A stretch of 64,000 nucleotides of DNA from Paractinoplanes atraurantiacus. GTDB lineage: Bacteria > Actinomycetota > Actinomycetes > Mycobacteriales > Micromonosporaceae. A model generated the notes under the pieces. The model saw nothing but the letters and a program-made list of their open reading frames with translations, made no database searches and had not been told where the DNA came from. Location: positions 1-64,000 of the forward strand of contig NZ_OBDY01000029.1 in NCBI RefSeq assembly GCF_900215205.1, given 5' to 3'. Of this stretch, positions 33,958 through 41,818 are shown one piece after another; the stretch's first letter is position 1, and every line of letters starts with the position of its first letter. The translations under genes and the position numbers were made by a program.

Positions 33958-34647
33958 TCAAGGCCGGGGCGCCCGTGCCTTGATCGCGTAGATCAGTTTG
34001 TCGAGCACTCCCGGGAACGGCGACGACGTCACCTGGGGCAGGTGCTCGCGGACGGCGGCCAGATGGGGGTACTCGGTGGCGCTGAAGGAGGCGTACGTCT
34101 GGGCCAAAGCTCTTTTGTCGGTCTGCTCCTGGCTCGGCGCCAGCTCGGCGGCGTCCATCGCGGCCAGGGAGAGGACCGCGTCGATGAAGTCGGAGTAGTG
34201 GCGCACGGCGTCGGCGCCCGGGAAACCGGCCTGGAGCAGCAGGCCTATGCCGATGTCGTCGGCGCGCAGTTCGTTCGGGCCGGCGGTGAAGCGGACCGCT
34301 CGCAGCTGGGCCAGGCGGGGGTGGCGCAGCATCGAGTCGTGGACGCGCTCGCCCAGCTCGCGCAGCGACGCGGCCCAGTCGGGGCCGGGCTCGAAACCGG
34401 TCAGGGTCTCGCCGATCAGGCGGTCGGCGATGGCGATGAGCAGGGCGTCGAGGTCGCGGAAGTAGCGGTAGACGGCGCTCGGGTCGGCGCCCAGCTCGAC
34501 GCCGAGGCGGCGGACGGTGAGCGCGTTGCCGCCGGGGGCCTCGATGAGCCGCAGCGCCGCGTCGATGATCAGGTCGGGTTCGAGGACCACGCCGCTGCGG
34601 GTGGGCCGTCGCCTCATCCGGGCCGTGCCGGTGCGGGTGGTCGCCAT
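33958..34647 (-). CDS. TetR-family repressor
   Basis: The 229-residue regulator has an N-terminal TetR helix-turn-helix at about 24-70 (LIIDAALRLIEAPGGNALTV, then LGADPSAVYRYFRDLDALL) and a helical ligand-binding domain with the TetR_C pattern (HPRLAQLRAVRFTAGPNELR). It is divergent from a flavin amine-oxidase-like gene and a near-perfect 10-bp inverted repeat lies between them, so it very likely controls that gene and itself. Confidence 0.9.
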   Translation of the reverse strand: MATTRTGTARMRRRPTRSGVVLEPDLIIDAALRLIEAPGGNALTVRRLGVELGADPSAVYRYFRDLDALLIAIADRLIGETLTGFEPGPDWAASLRELGERVHDSMLRHPRLAQLRAVRFTAGPNELRADDIGIGLLLQAGFPGADAVRHYSDFIDAVLSLAAMDAAELAPSQEQTDKRALAQTYASFSATEYPHLAAVREHLPQVTSSPFPGVLDKLIYAIKARAPRP

Positions 34648-34656
34648 GCCGTACAG

Positions 34657-34680
34657 CTTATGTCAACGCATTGACTTAAG
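34657..34680. promoter_or_regulatory. Operator between TetR and the FAD oxidoreductase
   Basis: CTTATGTCAA (34657-34666), CGCA, TTGACTTAAG (34671-34680): 10-bp arms with one mismatch. The spacing and size fit a TetR dimer site. It lies 10 bp before the TetR start and 26 bp before the oxidoreductase ATG. Confidence 0.75.
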
Positions 34681-34705
34681 GATGGCGCGGCGGTTCCCTG
34701 GGGTC

Positions 34706-36106
34706 ATGACCAGGCCGGCTTACGACCTCGACATCCGCACCGACCCTCAGCGCCTCCGCTCGGCTCTCGCCGGCGCGGCCCGCACCCCGTTCTGGCTCGA
34801 GGATCCGGGCCGGCCGGCCCCGCGGCCCGCCCTCATGGGCGCTGCCGAGACCGACCTGCTGATCATCGGCGGCGGCTACTGCGGGCTCTGGACCGCCCTG
34901 CAGGCCAAGGAGCGCGACCCCGCCCGCGAGGTGGTGCTGGTCGAGGCCGAGGAGATCGGCTGGGCCGCGAGCGGCCGCAACGGTGGTTTCGTCGAGGCCA
35001 GCCTCACCCACGGTCCCGCCAACGGCCGCCGCTACTTCGCCGGCGACCTGGAGGTGCTGGAGTCGTTGGCGGCCGAGAACTTCGCCAGCTTCCGCGACGC
35101 GCTGACCCGGCACGGCATCGACGCCGAGTTCGAGGAGGAGGGTGCCCTCTCGGTCGCCACCGAGCCGCACCAGGTCGACGAGCTGCGCGCCCAGCCCGGT
35201 TTCCTCGGCCCCGGCGAGCTGCCCGTGCGGTCGCCGCTCTACCGCGCCGGCGTCTTCCACAAGTCGGGCAACGCGCTGGTGCACCCGGCCAAGCTGGCCT
35301 GGGGCCTCAAGGCCGCTTGCGAGGCTTTGGGTGTACGCATCCACGAGCACACCCCGGTCACCCGCCTGACCGACGGGCGCGGCACCGTCACGGCCACGAC
35401 AGGCATGGGCACGATCCGCAGCCGGCAGGCCGTCCTGGCCACGAACGGCTTCCCGTCCCTGCTGCGCCGCAACCGCCTGCTGACGCTGCCCGTCTACGAC
35501 TACGTCCTGATGACCGAGCCGCTCACCGACGCCCAGCTCGACGAGATCGGCTGGCACGGGCGCTTCGGCATCTCCGACGCGTCGAGGCAGTTCCACTACT
35601 ACCGCAAGACCGCCGGCAACCAGATCCTGTGGGGCGGATACGACGCCGTCTACCACCGGGGCCGCGGCATCCGCCCCGAGTTCGACCAGCGCCCGGAGAC
35701 CTTCAACCGCTTGGCAGACCATTTCCTGCGTACGTTCCCCCAGCTCCACGACATCAAGTTCACGCACACCTGGGGCGGCATGATCGACATGTCCACCCAG
35801 TTGGCCGCCTTCGAGGGCCTGGCGATGAACGGGAAGGTCGCCTACGCGAGCGGGTTCACGGGTCTGGGCGTGGCCGCCACCCGCTTCGCCGGCACGGTCA
35901 TGCTCGACCTGCTGTCGGGTGCGGACACCCCTCGTACACACCTGAAAATGGCCACCAAGCGCCCGTTGCCCATCCCACCCGAACCCCTCACCTACCCGGC
36001 CGTTCAGGCCATCCGCCGAGCCATAGCGGCCTCGGACCGCAACGCGGGCCGCGACGGCCTGATCCTCAAGACCGCGAACCTGATGGGTTTCTCGTTCGAT
36101 TCATAG
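34706..36106 (+). CDS. FAD-dependent oxidoreductase (DAO/PuuB-like)
   Basis: The 466-residue flavoprotein belongs to the D-amino-acid oxidase/gamma-glutamylputrescine oxidase group. The Rossmann loop LLIIGGGYCGLWTALQAKER is near residue 50, followed by VLVEAEEIGWAASGRNGGF, which is the GRNGGF motif of PuuB/OrdL-type enzymes. The C-terminal FAD motif is YASGFTGLGVAATRFAG. Substrates of relatives are secondary amines, polyamine conjugates or N-methylated amino acids, with ammonia, aldehyde and peroxide as products. ATG 34706 lies just after the TetR operator, so expression is probably induced by its substrate. Confidence 0.9.
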   Translation: MTRPAYDLDIRTDPQRLRSALAGAARTPFWLEDPGRPAPRPALMGAAETDLLIIGGGYCGLWTALQAKERDPAREVVLVEAEEIGWAASGRNGGFVEASLTHGPANGRRYFAGDLEVLESLAAENFASFRDALTRHGIDAEFEEEGALSVATEPHQVDELRAQPGFLGPGELPVRSPLYRAGVFHKSGNALVHPAKLAWGLKAACEALGVRIHEHTPVTRLTDGRGTVTATTGMGTIRSRQAVLATNGFPSLLRRNRLLTLPVYDYVLMTEPLTDAQLDEIGWHGRFGISDASRQFHYYRKTAGNQILWGGYDAVYHRGRGIRPEFDQRPETFNRLADHFLRTFPQLHDIKFTHTWGGMIDMSTQLAAFEGLAMNGKVAYASGFTGLGVAATRFAGTVMLDLLSGADTPRTHLKMATKRPLPIPPEPLTYPAVQAIRRAIAASDRNAGRDGLILKTANLMGFSFDS

Positions 36107-36375
36107 TTCCGATGCGGTCCGAAGCCTCGATGCCGATCAGCTCCACGCCTCACTTACGGACCGGCTGTCGTGGGGTGCTCCGAGGATCGCGACGATCGGT
36201 ATTTCGTCGAGAGGCTGACGTTCGCCGACGCGGACGCGATCCTGGCCATGCTGCACGTTCCGGTGTGGGTGCGCCACCTGGCGTACCTCCTGGTCCCTGG
36301 CCGGCTTGCGGATCGGTGCCTGTCGGGTGGTTCGCAGCGACCCATCCGCCGGCTGGGCAGCGTCGGACCACGCCG
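36107..36375. other. Gap of 269 bp without a supported gene
   Basis: Short open frames exist on both strands (top strand: YFVERLTFADADAILAML), but none has a credible start, ribosome site or family resemblance. It may hold the decayed end of a lost gene. Confidence 0.5.
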
Positions 36376-37407
36376 TCAGGCCGGGGTGGCCACGATGAGG
36401 CCGGAGGGTGGTGGCAGCTCGCGCAGGCCGGCGAACTGCCAACCCGTGGCGCTGAGCCAGTCGGCGACCTCGTCCACCTGGTACAGGTCGCCGCCGCCGA
36501 TCATCAGGAACTCGCCGGCGCCGAACCGCGCCGACGGGTGCGGTGCCACGTCGGTGCGCCACCAGTCGACCAGCAGCAGGCGTCCGCCGGGGGCGACAGC
36601 CGCGCGTGCCCGGCGGAACAGCTCGGCGATCTGCTCGGGCGGGAACAGGTGCACCACGTTGGCGACCAGCACGGCGTCGTGGCCGCCGGGCAGAGGCTCG
36701 GCGAAGATGTCCTGCCCGACGGCGGTGAGGCGGCCGGCGAGCGGCCCGTCCGCCGCCTCGGCGGCGACCGCCGACGCCACCTCCGGCAGGTCGACCAGGG
36801 TCGCGCTGAGATCGGGGTAGGCAGTGAGGATCGGCTTGACGAACGTGCCGTAGCCGCCGCCCACGTCGAGCAGCCGCCGGTGCGGGCCGAAGTCGTAGCC
36901 GCGGGCCAGGTCGGCGGCGGTCTCGGCGGTGACCAGCGCGACGGCCGCCTCGTACGCCTCGGTCTGCGTTTTGTCGAGCTGAGGCCGCAGGCCGCGCCGG
37001 GTGCGGTAGGCCTCGGTGGCGTGCTGCCAGGTTGGGTAGCTGACCAGATCCCAGTAGCGGGCCAGTGGCCGCAGGTCGAACGGGCTCCGCCCGGCGAGGA
37101 ACGCCTCGGCGTCGGGCGCGTTGCGGAAACGGCCGCCGTCGCGCACCAGCAGGCCCGCGTCGGCCAGCAGGTCGGCCATCGCGCGGGCGCTGCGCTCGGG
37201 GATGGAGCAGCTTTCGGCCAGCTCGGCCGGGGTCCGGCCGTCGGGCGTGACGGCCGCGAACAGTCCCACCTCAATGGCCGCGAACAGGGTCTTCGAGACC
37301 ATGAAGCCGGCCGCCAGCTCGATGATGCGGGCGGGCGCCGGCGGCCCGGCCGCGGCGCCATCGGTCTGCTCGGTCGGCGTGAACATGCGCTGCGGCTCGT
37401 CGGACAT
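36376..37407 (-). CDS. SAM-dependent O-methyltransferase (plant-type family 2)
   Basis: The 343-residue enzyme methylates a small molecule, usually an aromatic or polyketide hydroxyl. It has the N-terminal dimerisation/winged-helix part (VSKTLFAAIEVGLFAAV, then RTPAELAESCSIPERSARAM) and the SAM site LLDVGGGYGTFVKPIL near residue 180, DLPEVASA at the acidic loop, GHDAVLVANVVHLFPPEQI and LLLVDWWRTD at the active-site region. The catalytic-base histidine of classical O-methyltransferases is plausibly in VVHLF. It stands alone, so it is not visibly part of a biosynthetic cluster. Confidence 0.88.
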   Translation of the reverse strand: MSDEPQRMFTPTEQTDGAAAGPPAPARIIELAAGFMVSKTLFAAIEVGLFAAVTPDGRTPAELAESCSIPERSARAMADLLADAGLLVRDGGRFRNAPDAEAFLAGRSPFDLRPLARYWDLVSYPTWQHATEAYRTRRGLRPQLDKTQTEAYEAAVALVTAETAADLARGYDFGPHRRLLDVGGGYGTFVKPILTAYPDLSATLVDLPEVASAVAAEAADGPLAGRLTAVGQDIFAEPLPGGHDAVLVANVVHLFPPEQIAELFRRARAAVAPGGRLLLVDWWRTDVAPHPSARFGAGEFLMIGGGDLYQVDEVADWLSATGWQFAGLRELPPPSGLIVATPA

Positions 37408-37520
37408 GGCACGATCCCCCTGTCACAAGTCGTGTCCATCCTAAGCCGGTCCTTTGTGGTCGCGTCACCCCGCAAACCGGCCGGGACGCGCCCGCGCCTC
37501 CCTTCCTGGGGCTCGGCGAT

Positions 37521-38069
37521 CTAGCGTTCGATGTGGCCGAAGAAGAGGCTGGCCGGGGAGTCGAGCTCAGGTGATGTGAAGAAGTCCCCAATGGCGCCGA
37601 TGAATTCGGCGCGGCTGATCCGCCCGTCGTCATCGGTGTCCAACTCCAGGAAGACGTTCAACGCTTCGAGGTCCGACACACCCCACGCCTCCAGGAACAC
37701 CTTGTACTCCGGCTTGCTGATGGCGTCGTCCGCGTCGGTGTCCATCACGTCGAAGATCGCCTGCGGGACCACCTCGGCCATGGTGAACTGGCTCCGGTCG
37801 GCGCCCGCCGCGCGGTTCGCGGCCACGAACTGCTCTTTTGACAGCCGGTCGGCGCCGTTCACGTGCCGCAGCAGCTCTGACCAATACATCTGGTAGGCGG
37901 CTCGCAGCGCATCCGCCCGGCGGTCCTCCGCCGGGATGCCATATCCGTTCAGGTAGCGACCGATCAGGCGCTCATAGTCGCTCCAGTCGACGAGTCCGTC
38001 CCGGTCGGTGTCGCTTGCCTCGAACAGATGTCCCAGCTTCACGGCGAGCGAATCAGCGCCATCGGTCAT
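37521..38069 (-). CDS. EF-hand calcium-binding protein (calerythrin-like)
   Basis: The 182-residue cytoplasmic protein has three good EF-hand loops: DTDRDGLVDWSD near residue 22, DTDADDAISKPE near 113 and DTDDDGRISRAE near 147. A fourth, degenerate hand is likely around residues 75-90 (NGADRLSKEQF). This matches calerythrin/CabD-type actinobacterial calcium buffers or sensors. The third loop has Asp in place of the usual Gly at position 6, so binding may be weaker. I chose ATG 38069, with AGGG and GGAGG upstream; an ATG at 38087 would add six unlikely residues. Confidence 0.9.
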   Translation of the reverse strand: MTDGADSLAVKLGHLFEASDTDRDGLVDWSDYERLIGRYLNGYGIPAEDRRADALRAAYQMYWSELLRHVNGADRLSKEQFVAANRAAGADRSQFTMAEVVPQAIFDVMDTDADDAISKPEYKVFLEAWGVSDLEALNVFLELDTDDDGRISRAEFIGAIGDFFTSPELDSPASLFFGHIER

Positions 38070-38184
38070 GTGCCCTGGCCTCCACATGCATGGTTTGTCA
38101 GCAATCTATCCCAGAATGACAGTCGGAGTGTTCGCCCACTTCGTCCGTTCCTGATGTGAGCCGGCGTTGCTCCATGATGTTGGA

Positions 38185-38646
38185 GTGACTGATGTAGCTG
38201 TGTGGCCCCTCACCATCCGGGCCCGGCGGCCGGAGGACCTCGACCAGTGCGTGGACGTTCTGCGTCAGGTGCGACTGGTCGACGGCTATCCGGCGAAGTG
38301 GCCCTCGGATCCGAAGGCCTGGCTGGACCGGCGAGACTTCGACCAGTCGTGGGTGGCCGAGAGCACGCCCGGTCTCATCGTCGGGCACGTGGCCGTTCAG
38401 AACGGCCGGGAGGTCACGCGCTTGTTCGTAGCGCCCGCGGCCCGGCGCCTGGGTGTTGCCAGCGCCATGCTCGACCACGTGAGCATCTGGGCCGGGGGCA
38501 GGCTCATCCTCAACGTCGTGGACAAGCCGGACTCGGCTGCGGTCGCGTTCTACGAGGGCACGGGATGGCGGTACACGCGTACGACAACTGCTGATTGGAC
38601 CGGTCCACGCGGGGAGGCGGTGCGGTTGCGGCACTACGTCCGATAG
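38185..38646 (+). CDS. GNAT-family acetyltransferase
   Basis: The protein of about 153 residues is a GCN5-type acetyltransferase. LTIRARRPEDLDQCVDVL is the N-terminal strand and helix, VTRLFVAPAARRLGVASAML is the acetyl-CoA-binding motif (the usual R-x-x-G-x-G/A loop appears as RRLGVA) and NVVDKPDSAAVAFYEGTGWR is the C-terminal motif. Length is normal. Start is uncertain: GTG 38185 is taken, TTG 38167 is an alternative, and neither has a clear ribosome site. The substrate is unknown. Confidence 0.8.
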   Translation: MTDVAVWPLTIRARRPEDLDQCVDVLRQVRLVDGYPAKWPSDPKAWLDRRDFDQSWVAESTPGLIVGHVAVQNGREVTRLFVAPAARRLGVASAMLDHVSIWAGGRLILNVVDKPDSAAVAFYEGTGWRYTRTTTADWTGPRGEAVRLRHYVR

Positions 38647-38694
38647 ACGACGCGCGCCTCGTCGATGCGCGGTCGCGGCGCCGGTTCCCGATCG

Positions 38695-39201
38695 CTACGG
38701 GCTGATGCCCTGTACCGGGCGGCCGTCCTCCAGATAACGCACCCGCTTGCCCTTCCAGGCGGCACGTACCCGGCGTCGCACGGGTCCGCTCAGCAGAGGC
38801 AGCGCCTCGTCGATCGGCAGGATCCGGCTTTCGGCAATCTCGATCGGCTGGATGACCACCGTGTCCAGGACGGCGTCGTCGAAGACGCCGCAGTCGAAGA
38901 GGAAGCGCATACCACCCGGACGGTGAGGCCGTGGCCGGAGGAAGTCAACGCACTTGAGCCGCCCCGCGGTGACGTCGAGGCCGCACTCCTCCCGAGTTTC
39001 GCGGCGACACGCTTCCCACGGTGACTCGCCGATCTCGACAACCCCGCCCGGGATCGTCCAGCCGCCCTTGTACGTGGGTTTCAGGATGAGCAACCGGTCC
39101 TTGCGCCCACGTATCAGAGCACCGGCCGAGGCCGGGATGGCCGGGAGTGCGAACGTCAGCTCGGGCAGCCCACCGGCGTTGACGTCGTCCATGCAGAGCA
39201 T
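38695..39201 (-). CDS. Nudix hydrolase
   Basis: The 168-residue enzyme hydrolyses a nucleoside diphosphate linked to another group. The Nudix box is GGVVEIGESPWEACRRETRE followed directly by ECGL, in which the E-x7-R-E-x2-E-E-x-G metal-binding pattern is recognisable. It is preceded by KPTYKGGWTIPGG. Strands before it (ALIRGRKDRLLILK) complete the fold. ATG 39201 has GGCGGA upstream; ATG 39192 is an alternative. Substrate (mutagenic nucleotide, NADH, sugar nucleotide) cannot be told. Confidence 0.9.
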   Translation of the reverse strand: MLCMDDVNAGGLPELTFALPAIPASAGALIRGRKDRLLILKPTYKGGWTIPGGVVEIGESPWEACRRETREECGLDVTAGRLKCVDFLRPRPHRPGGMRFLFDCGVFDDAVLDTVVIQPIEIAESRILPIDEALPLLSGPVRRRVRAAWKGKRVRYLEDGRPVQGISP

Positions 39202-39231
39202 GCTAGATCCGCCGGGGGCATGATGAGTACA

Positions 39232-39597
39232 TCAAACCGCTTCGGATGGTGACAGGTGCGGATGCATGACTCCACCTCCTCGTACGTATCTATCGCGCCC
39301 CTGGTCCAAACTCTCTGAACCGTTGGGGCCGCCTCGGACGACGTGGCTGTCATGGTTGTCCTGGCCGTCGTCCTCCCACCCGCACTCGCCGCAGATTTCG
39401 TACGCACCTCTCTCCGCCAAGGTCGCATGGCCGCAGCAAGGGCAGGTATAGGGAGCGTCTCGTTGCGGCGCGAACACGTTCCTCTGTGAGGTGTATGCCG
39501 CGAACCACTCTGTCCGCCGGCTGATCAGCTCGTCGTCGGATAGCGACGGATCGTCGTTCGGGCCACGAGTTACCGGGCGTTCTGACATGCCGCTCAT
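39232..39597 (-). CDS. CPCC-type cysteine-rich zinc protein
   Basis: The 121-residue protein contains YTCPCCGHATLAERGAYEIC followed by GECGWEDDGQD, four to five cysteines arranged as a zinc ribbon. This is the signature of the cysteine-rich CPCC family (recalled as PF14206), small proteins of unknown function that are often encoded near toxin-immunity or phage-related genes. The N-terminal half is charged and helical. The start may be ATG 39597 or 39588. It borders the degraded region that follows. Confidence 0.82.
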   Translation of the reverse strand: MSGMSERPVTRGPNDDPSLSDDELISRRTEWFAAYTSQRNVFAPQRDAPYTCPCCGHATLAERGAYEICGECGWEDDGQDNHDSHVVRGGPNGSESLDQGRDRYVRGGGVMHPHLSPSEAV

Positions 39598-39624
39598 CTT
39601 CCCGTCGAGCGGACGCCCCGTCGA

Positions 39625-39966
39625 TCACGAGGCCTGCTCCGCGTGGTAGGCGGCCAGGACCGCCGGCACGCCGTCGTTGAGCATCTTCCGGCGTACGCTT
39701 CCGAGCAACCTGGACATGGCGAAGCCGCCCGCGCCGGTGAAGCCGGTGTGCGCCCAGCTGAACCGGGTGCCCGCGGCGGTCGGTTCCAGCCGGTAGGTCA
39801 CTTCGGTGACGTCGTCGGTGTCTTCGTCGCCTCTCCAGCTGTAGCGCAGGGATCGGGGCGCATCGACCTCTATCACCTCGCAGTAGACGACTATCACCTC
39901 GCAGTAGACGACGCCGGACCAGCCCCACACGGGCTTGCCGGCGAATCGGAAATTGGTGCCCGGCAC
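39625..39966 (-). pseudogene. SRPBCC (AHSA1-like) protein lacking its N-terminus
   Basis: The 113-residue frame matches only the C-terminal two thirds of an activator-of-Hsp90-type START-like domain: NFRFAGKPVWGWSG, EVIEVDAPRSLRYSWRGD, VTYRLEPTAAGTRFSWAHTG and a terminal helix. The first strand and helix expected upstream (the usual PxxVWxALTDP part) are absent; beyond 39966 the sequence matches something else on the other strand. In addition a 21-bp tandem duplication (about 39875-39916) repeats seven residues, VVYCEVI twice. A weak GTG start at 39966 would allow translation, but the fold would be incomplete. Confidence 0.65.
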
Positions 39967-39971
39967 CGTGG

Positions 39972-40295
39972 GTGGAGTCCTTCTCCACCGACAAGCTCCA
40001 CGGGATCCGGTTCATGGCGGCCAACCCCCTCATCGCGCGCACGATGAGGGGGGCGGAGGGGGATCGGATCGGCTCCAACCTGACCGCGCTCGCCGACGAA
40101 CTGGTCACCCTGCTGCCGTCCCCGACACCCGCCGACACGTTGCTGGTGCGCATGTCGATCCTCAGCATCAACGCCGCCGTCGAGGCCGCCGCCGACACCG
40201 AGACCGCCGAAGACGAGATCATCAGGGCAGCGGCGACGGCCGCACGAGCTCTCATCAGGCTGGTCACTTCAGGCAAGAGCCTGTCGGCCTCTTAA
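39972..40295 (+). pseudogene. TetR-like C-terminal domain without its DNA-binding part
   Basis: The top-strand frame reads RFMAANPLIARTMRGAEGDR, then LTALADELVTLLPSPTPADT and a helical end, which looks like the ligand-binding C-terminus of a TetR repressor (all alpha, ending after an alanine-rich helix). No helix-turn-helix precedes it; it begins within a few bases of the truncated SRPBCC gene on the other strand. The simplest reading is a deletion or rearrangement that fused the middles of two genes. The TetR identity is my inference from pattern only. Confidence 0.4.
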
Positions 40296-40504
40296 AGACC
40301 AATGCCGGGCCGCCCGACCTGCGACGCCCGCATCCTGTTGACCATCCCCGACGGCCGCCGGCCGGTACTCGCCCTCGGGCCGCGGCCTGCGCCTCGCCGC
40401 CGCGTGCTGCGCCGGGCCATGAGCCGGCGCGACGGTGGCTGCGACTTCCGTCGGCGGCAACGGCTCCATGCTGTTCGGCCACGGCGCGTGGCAGGCTTTG
40501 CCTC

Positions 40505-40783
40505 GTGTCCGACCGAATGTTTCCCGAATTCGACTTCGACGCTCCGGACGAGCATCGACTGTACTGTCGCGACATCGCCACCGCCATGGTGGAGCGGCAC
40601 GGGCTGCCCTACGACGAAGCGGTCGCCATCATTCGCCGGCACTGGAGTTGGCAGGACCACTACGGAGAACACAACTGGCTGATCTTTCACGAAGAGCCGG
40701 AGAATTGGGCGGACCATCTCTTCCGCTTGCAGCAAGATCCGGATTTCTGGATAGATCGGGATCCGCTCCCGCGACGCGATTAG
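40505..40783 (+). CDS. Hypothetical protein, 92 aa
   Basis: I do not recognise the family. The acidic, aromatic-rich protein (MFPEFDFDAPDEHRLYCRDI, later RRHWSWQDHYGEHNWLIFHE) has good codon use and a compact helical pattern with many Trp and His residues. The start may be GTG 40505 or ATG 40517. Its composition resembles small immunity-like or phage-defence-associated proteins, but that is only an impression. It sits among decayed fragments and may be the sole intact gene there. Confidence 0.6.
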   Translation: MSDRMFPEFDFDAPDEHRLYCRDIATAMVERHGLPYDEAVAIIRRHWSWQDHYGEHNWLIFHEEPENWADHLFRLQQDPDFWIDRDPLPRRD

Positions 40784-40919
40784 GCCAGGTGGCGGTTCAC
40801 TGATCTGCCAGCCCAGCAGTTGGTGCTGGCCCGGAAGGACCTCGAGCCCGCTGCCGTTGCCGCCGACGATCGTGGGGTGATGCTCGGGCGTGCTCGTCGA
40901 CAGTCATTGGGTCCGGTGA

Positions 40920-41249
40920 GAGTGGCATGGGCGCCGAGGTCACCGCGGTCTACAACACCGTCAAGACGAAGGCGAAGGGCGGGCCGTCACGGCGTACCCG
41001 CTCCCCTACCGGGCGCGCCCGTTCCAGTGATGTTCATTCCCGGCGACGGGATCGTGCAGTATATGGAGAGCCTGATCGGCGGCGAGGGAAAGCTCAACAG
41101 GTTTCTGTTCGACCGGATCCGCCGCTGGCCGGCTACTCGCAGGGTGCCATGGTGCGAAGCCGGGCCAGGCGATCACGGTGACCGACGGCGGCGGCTGCGG
41201 CGACCAGTCCTACCAGCCTTATCCGGCGGTGACGGTGGCCGTCGGCTGA
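40920..41249 (+). pseudogene. Decayed cutinase-like hydrolase and a secreted-protein tail
   Basis: Pieces of a cutinase-type serine hydrolase are spread over different frames: VTAVYNTVKTKAKGG (frame of 40927), VTAYPLPYRARPF in the next frame, DGIVQYMESLIGG in another, and the nucleophile motif LAGYSQGAMV near 41130-41155 back in the first. Frameshifts separate them, so no full protein can be made. Immediately after, KPGQAITVTDGGGCGDQSYQ to a stop at 41249 looks like the end of a different secreted protein. Cutinase is recognised by order of motifs only. The DNA from 40784 to 41326 otherwise holds nothing intact. Confidence 0.5.
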
Positions 41250-41326
41250 ACAGCCCGGCCCGGTGCGAGCTCCCTCCCGGCCTCGTGGTCGACTGACTGC
41301 GAGGTGTACGAGGAGGGAGCGGGACC

Positions 41327-41818
41327 GTGATGTCGGGTGCTGAGCGTGACGTGCAGGTGGAGACCGGAGTACGGGAGCATCTGCAGGCCGGCGAGACCTT
41401 CCGCGCCGCCGTCTGGGCGAGCAGGGCGGACGGCCGCACGGTGGTCGGCATGACCCGCGCCGAGATGTCGCCGTGGCGTTTCCGGAGGCCCGCCGCGGAG
41501 AAGCGGGGCGTCAACGGCGCGCCGCGCAGCCTCGCCGTCGGTCTGGACGAGCACCTCCGTACGGTCAACGACCCCCGCGTCCTGGCCTTGACCGATCAAC
41601 GCCTGCTCGTCCTGTCCCAGCGCACCGGCCTGTTCCGCCGGCCTTCCAGCTCCGATCAGGCCCTGCGCCTGCGCTGGGAATGCCCCCGCACGAAACTGGC
41701 CTCGGCGACGGAGAAGGCCGGCCGCCTGCGCCTCGACTTCACCGACGGCTCGTCCGTCACTCTGCTCACCCCAACGGCCGAGGTCCAGCCCTTCCTCACC
41801 GCCGCCGCGAACGCCTGA
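41327..41818 (+). CDS. Hypothetical PH-like domain protein, 163 aa
   Basis: Not assigned to a named family. After a short charged lead the protein shows alternating strands typical of a bacterial pleckstrin-homology-like fold: RVLALTDQRLLVLSQRTGLF, then an arginine-rich loop, LRWECPRTKLASATEKAGRL, RLDFTDGSSVTLLTP and a last helix. Such proteins are often membrane-associated regulators of unknown role. GTG 41327 with GGAGG at 41312-41316 is the preferred start; an ATG follows directly at 41330. It converges on the thiolase-like gene, with stops side by side. Confidence 0.7.
   Translation: MMSGAERDVQVETGVREHLQAGETFRAAVWASRADGRTVVGMTRAEMSPWRFRRPAAEKRGVNGAPRSLAVGLDEHLRTVNDPRVLALTDQRLLVLSQRTGLFRRPSSSDQALRLRWECPRTKLASATEKAGRLRLDFTDGSSVTLLTPTAEVQPFLTAAANA

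Noticed and set aside
36170..36375. Top-strand ORF with YFVERLTFADADAILAML
   Set aside because: Bottom strand is equally open, no family or start support.
40302..40500. Top-strand frame with RRVLRRAMSRRDGGCDF, similar to the HNH-endonuclease RDGGC motif
   Set aside because: Only one short motif matches, no HNH residues follow in any frame, and the sequence lies in a decayed region. Possible remnant but not supportable.
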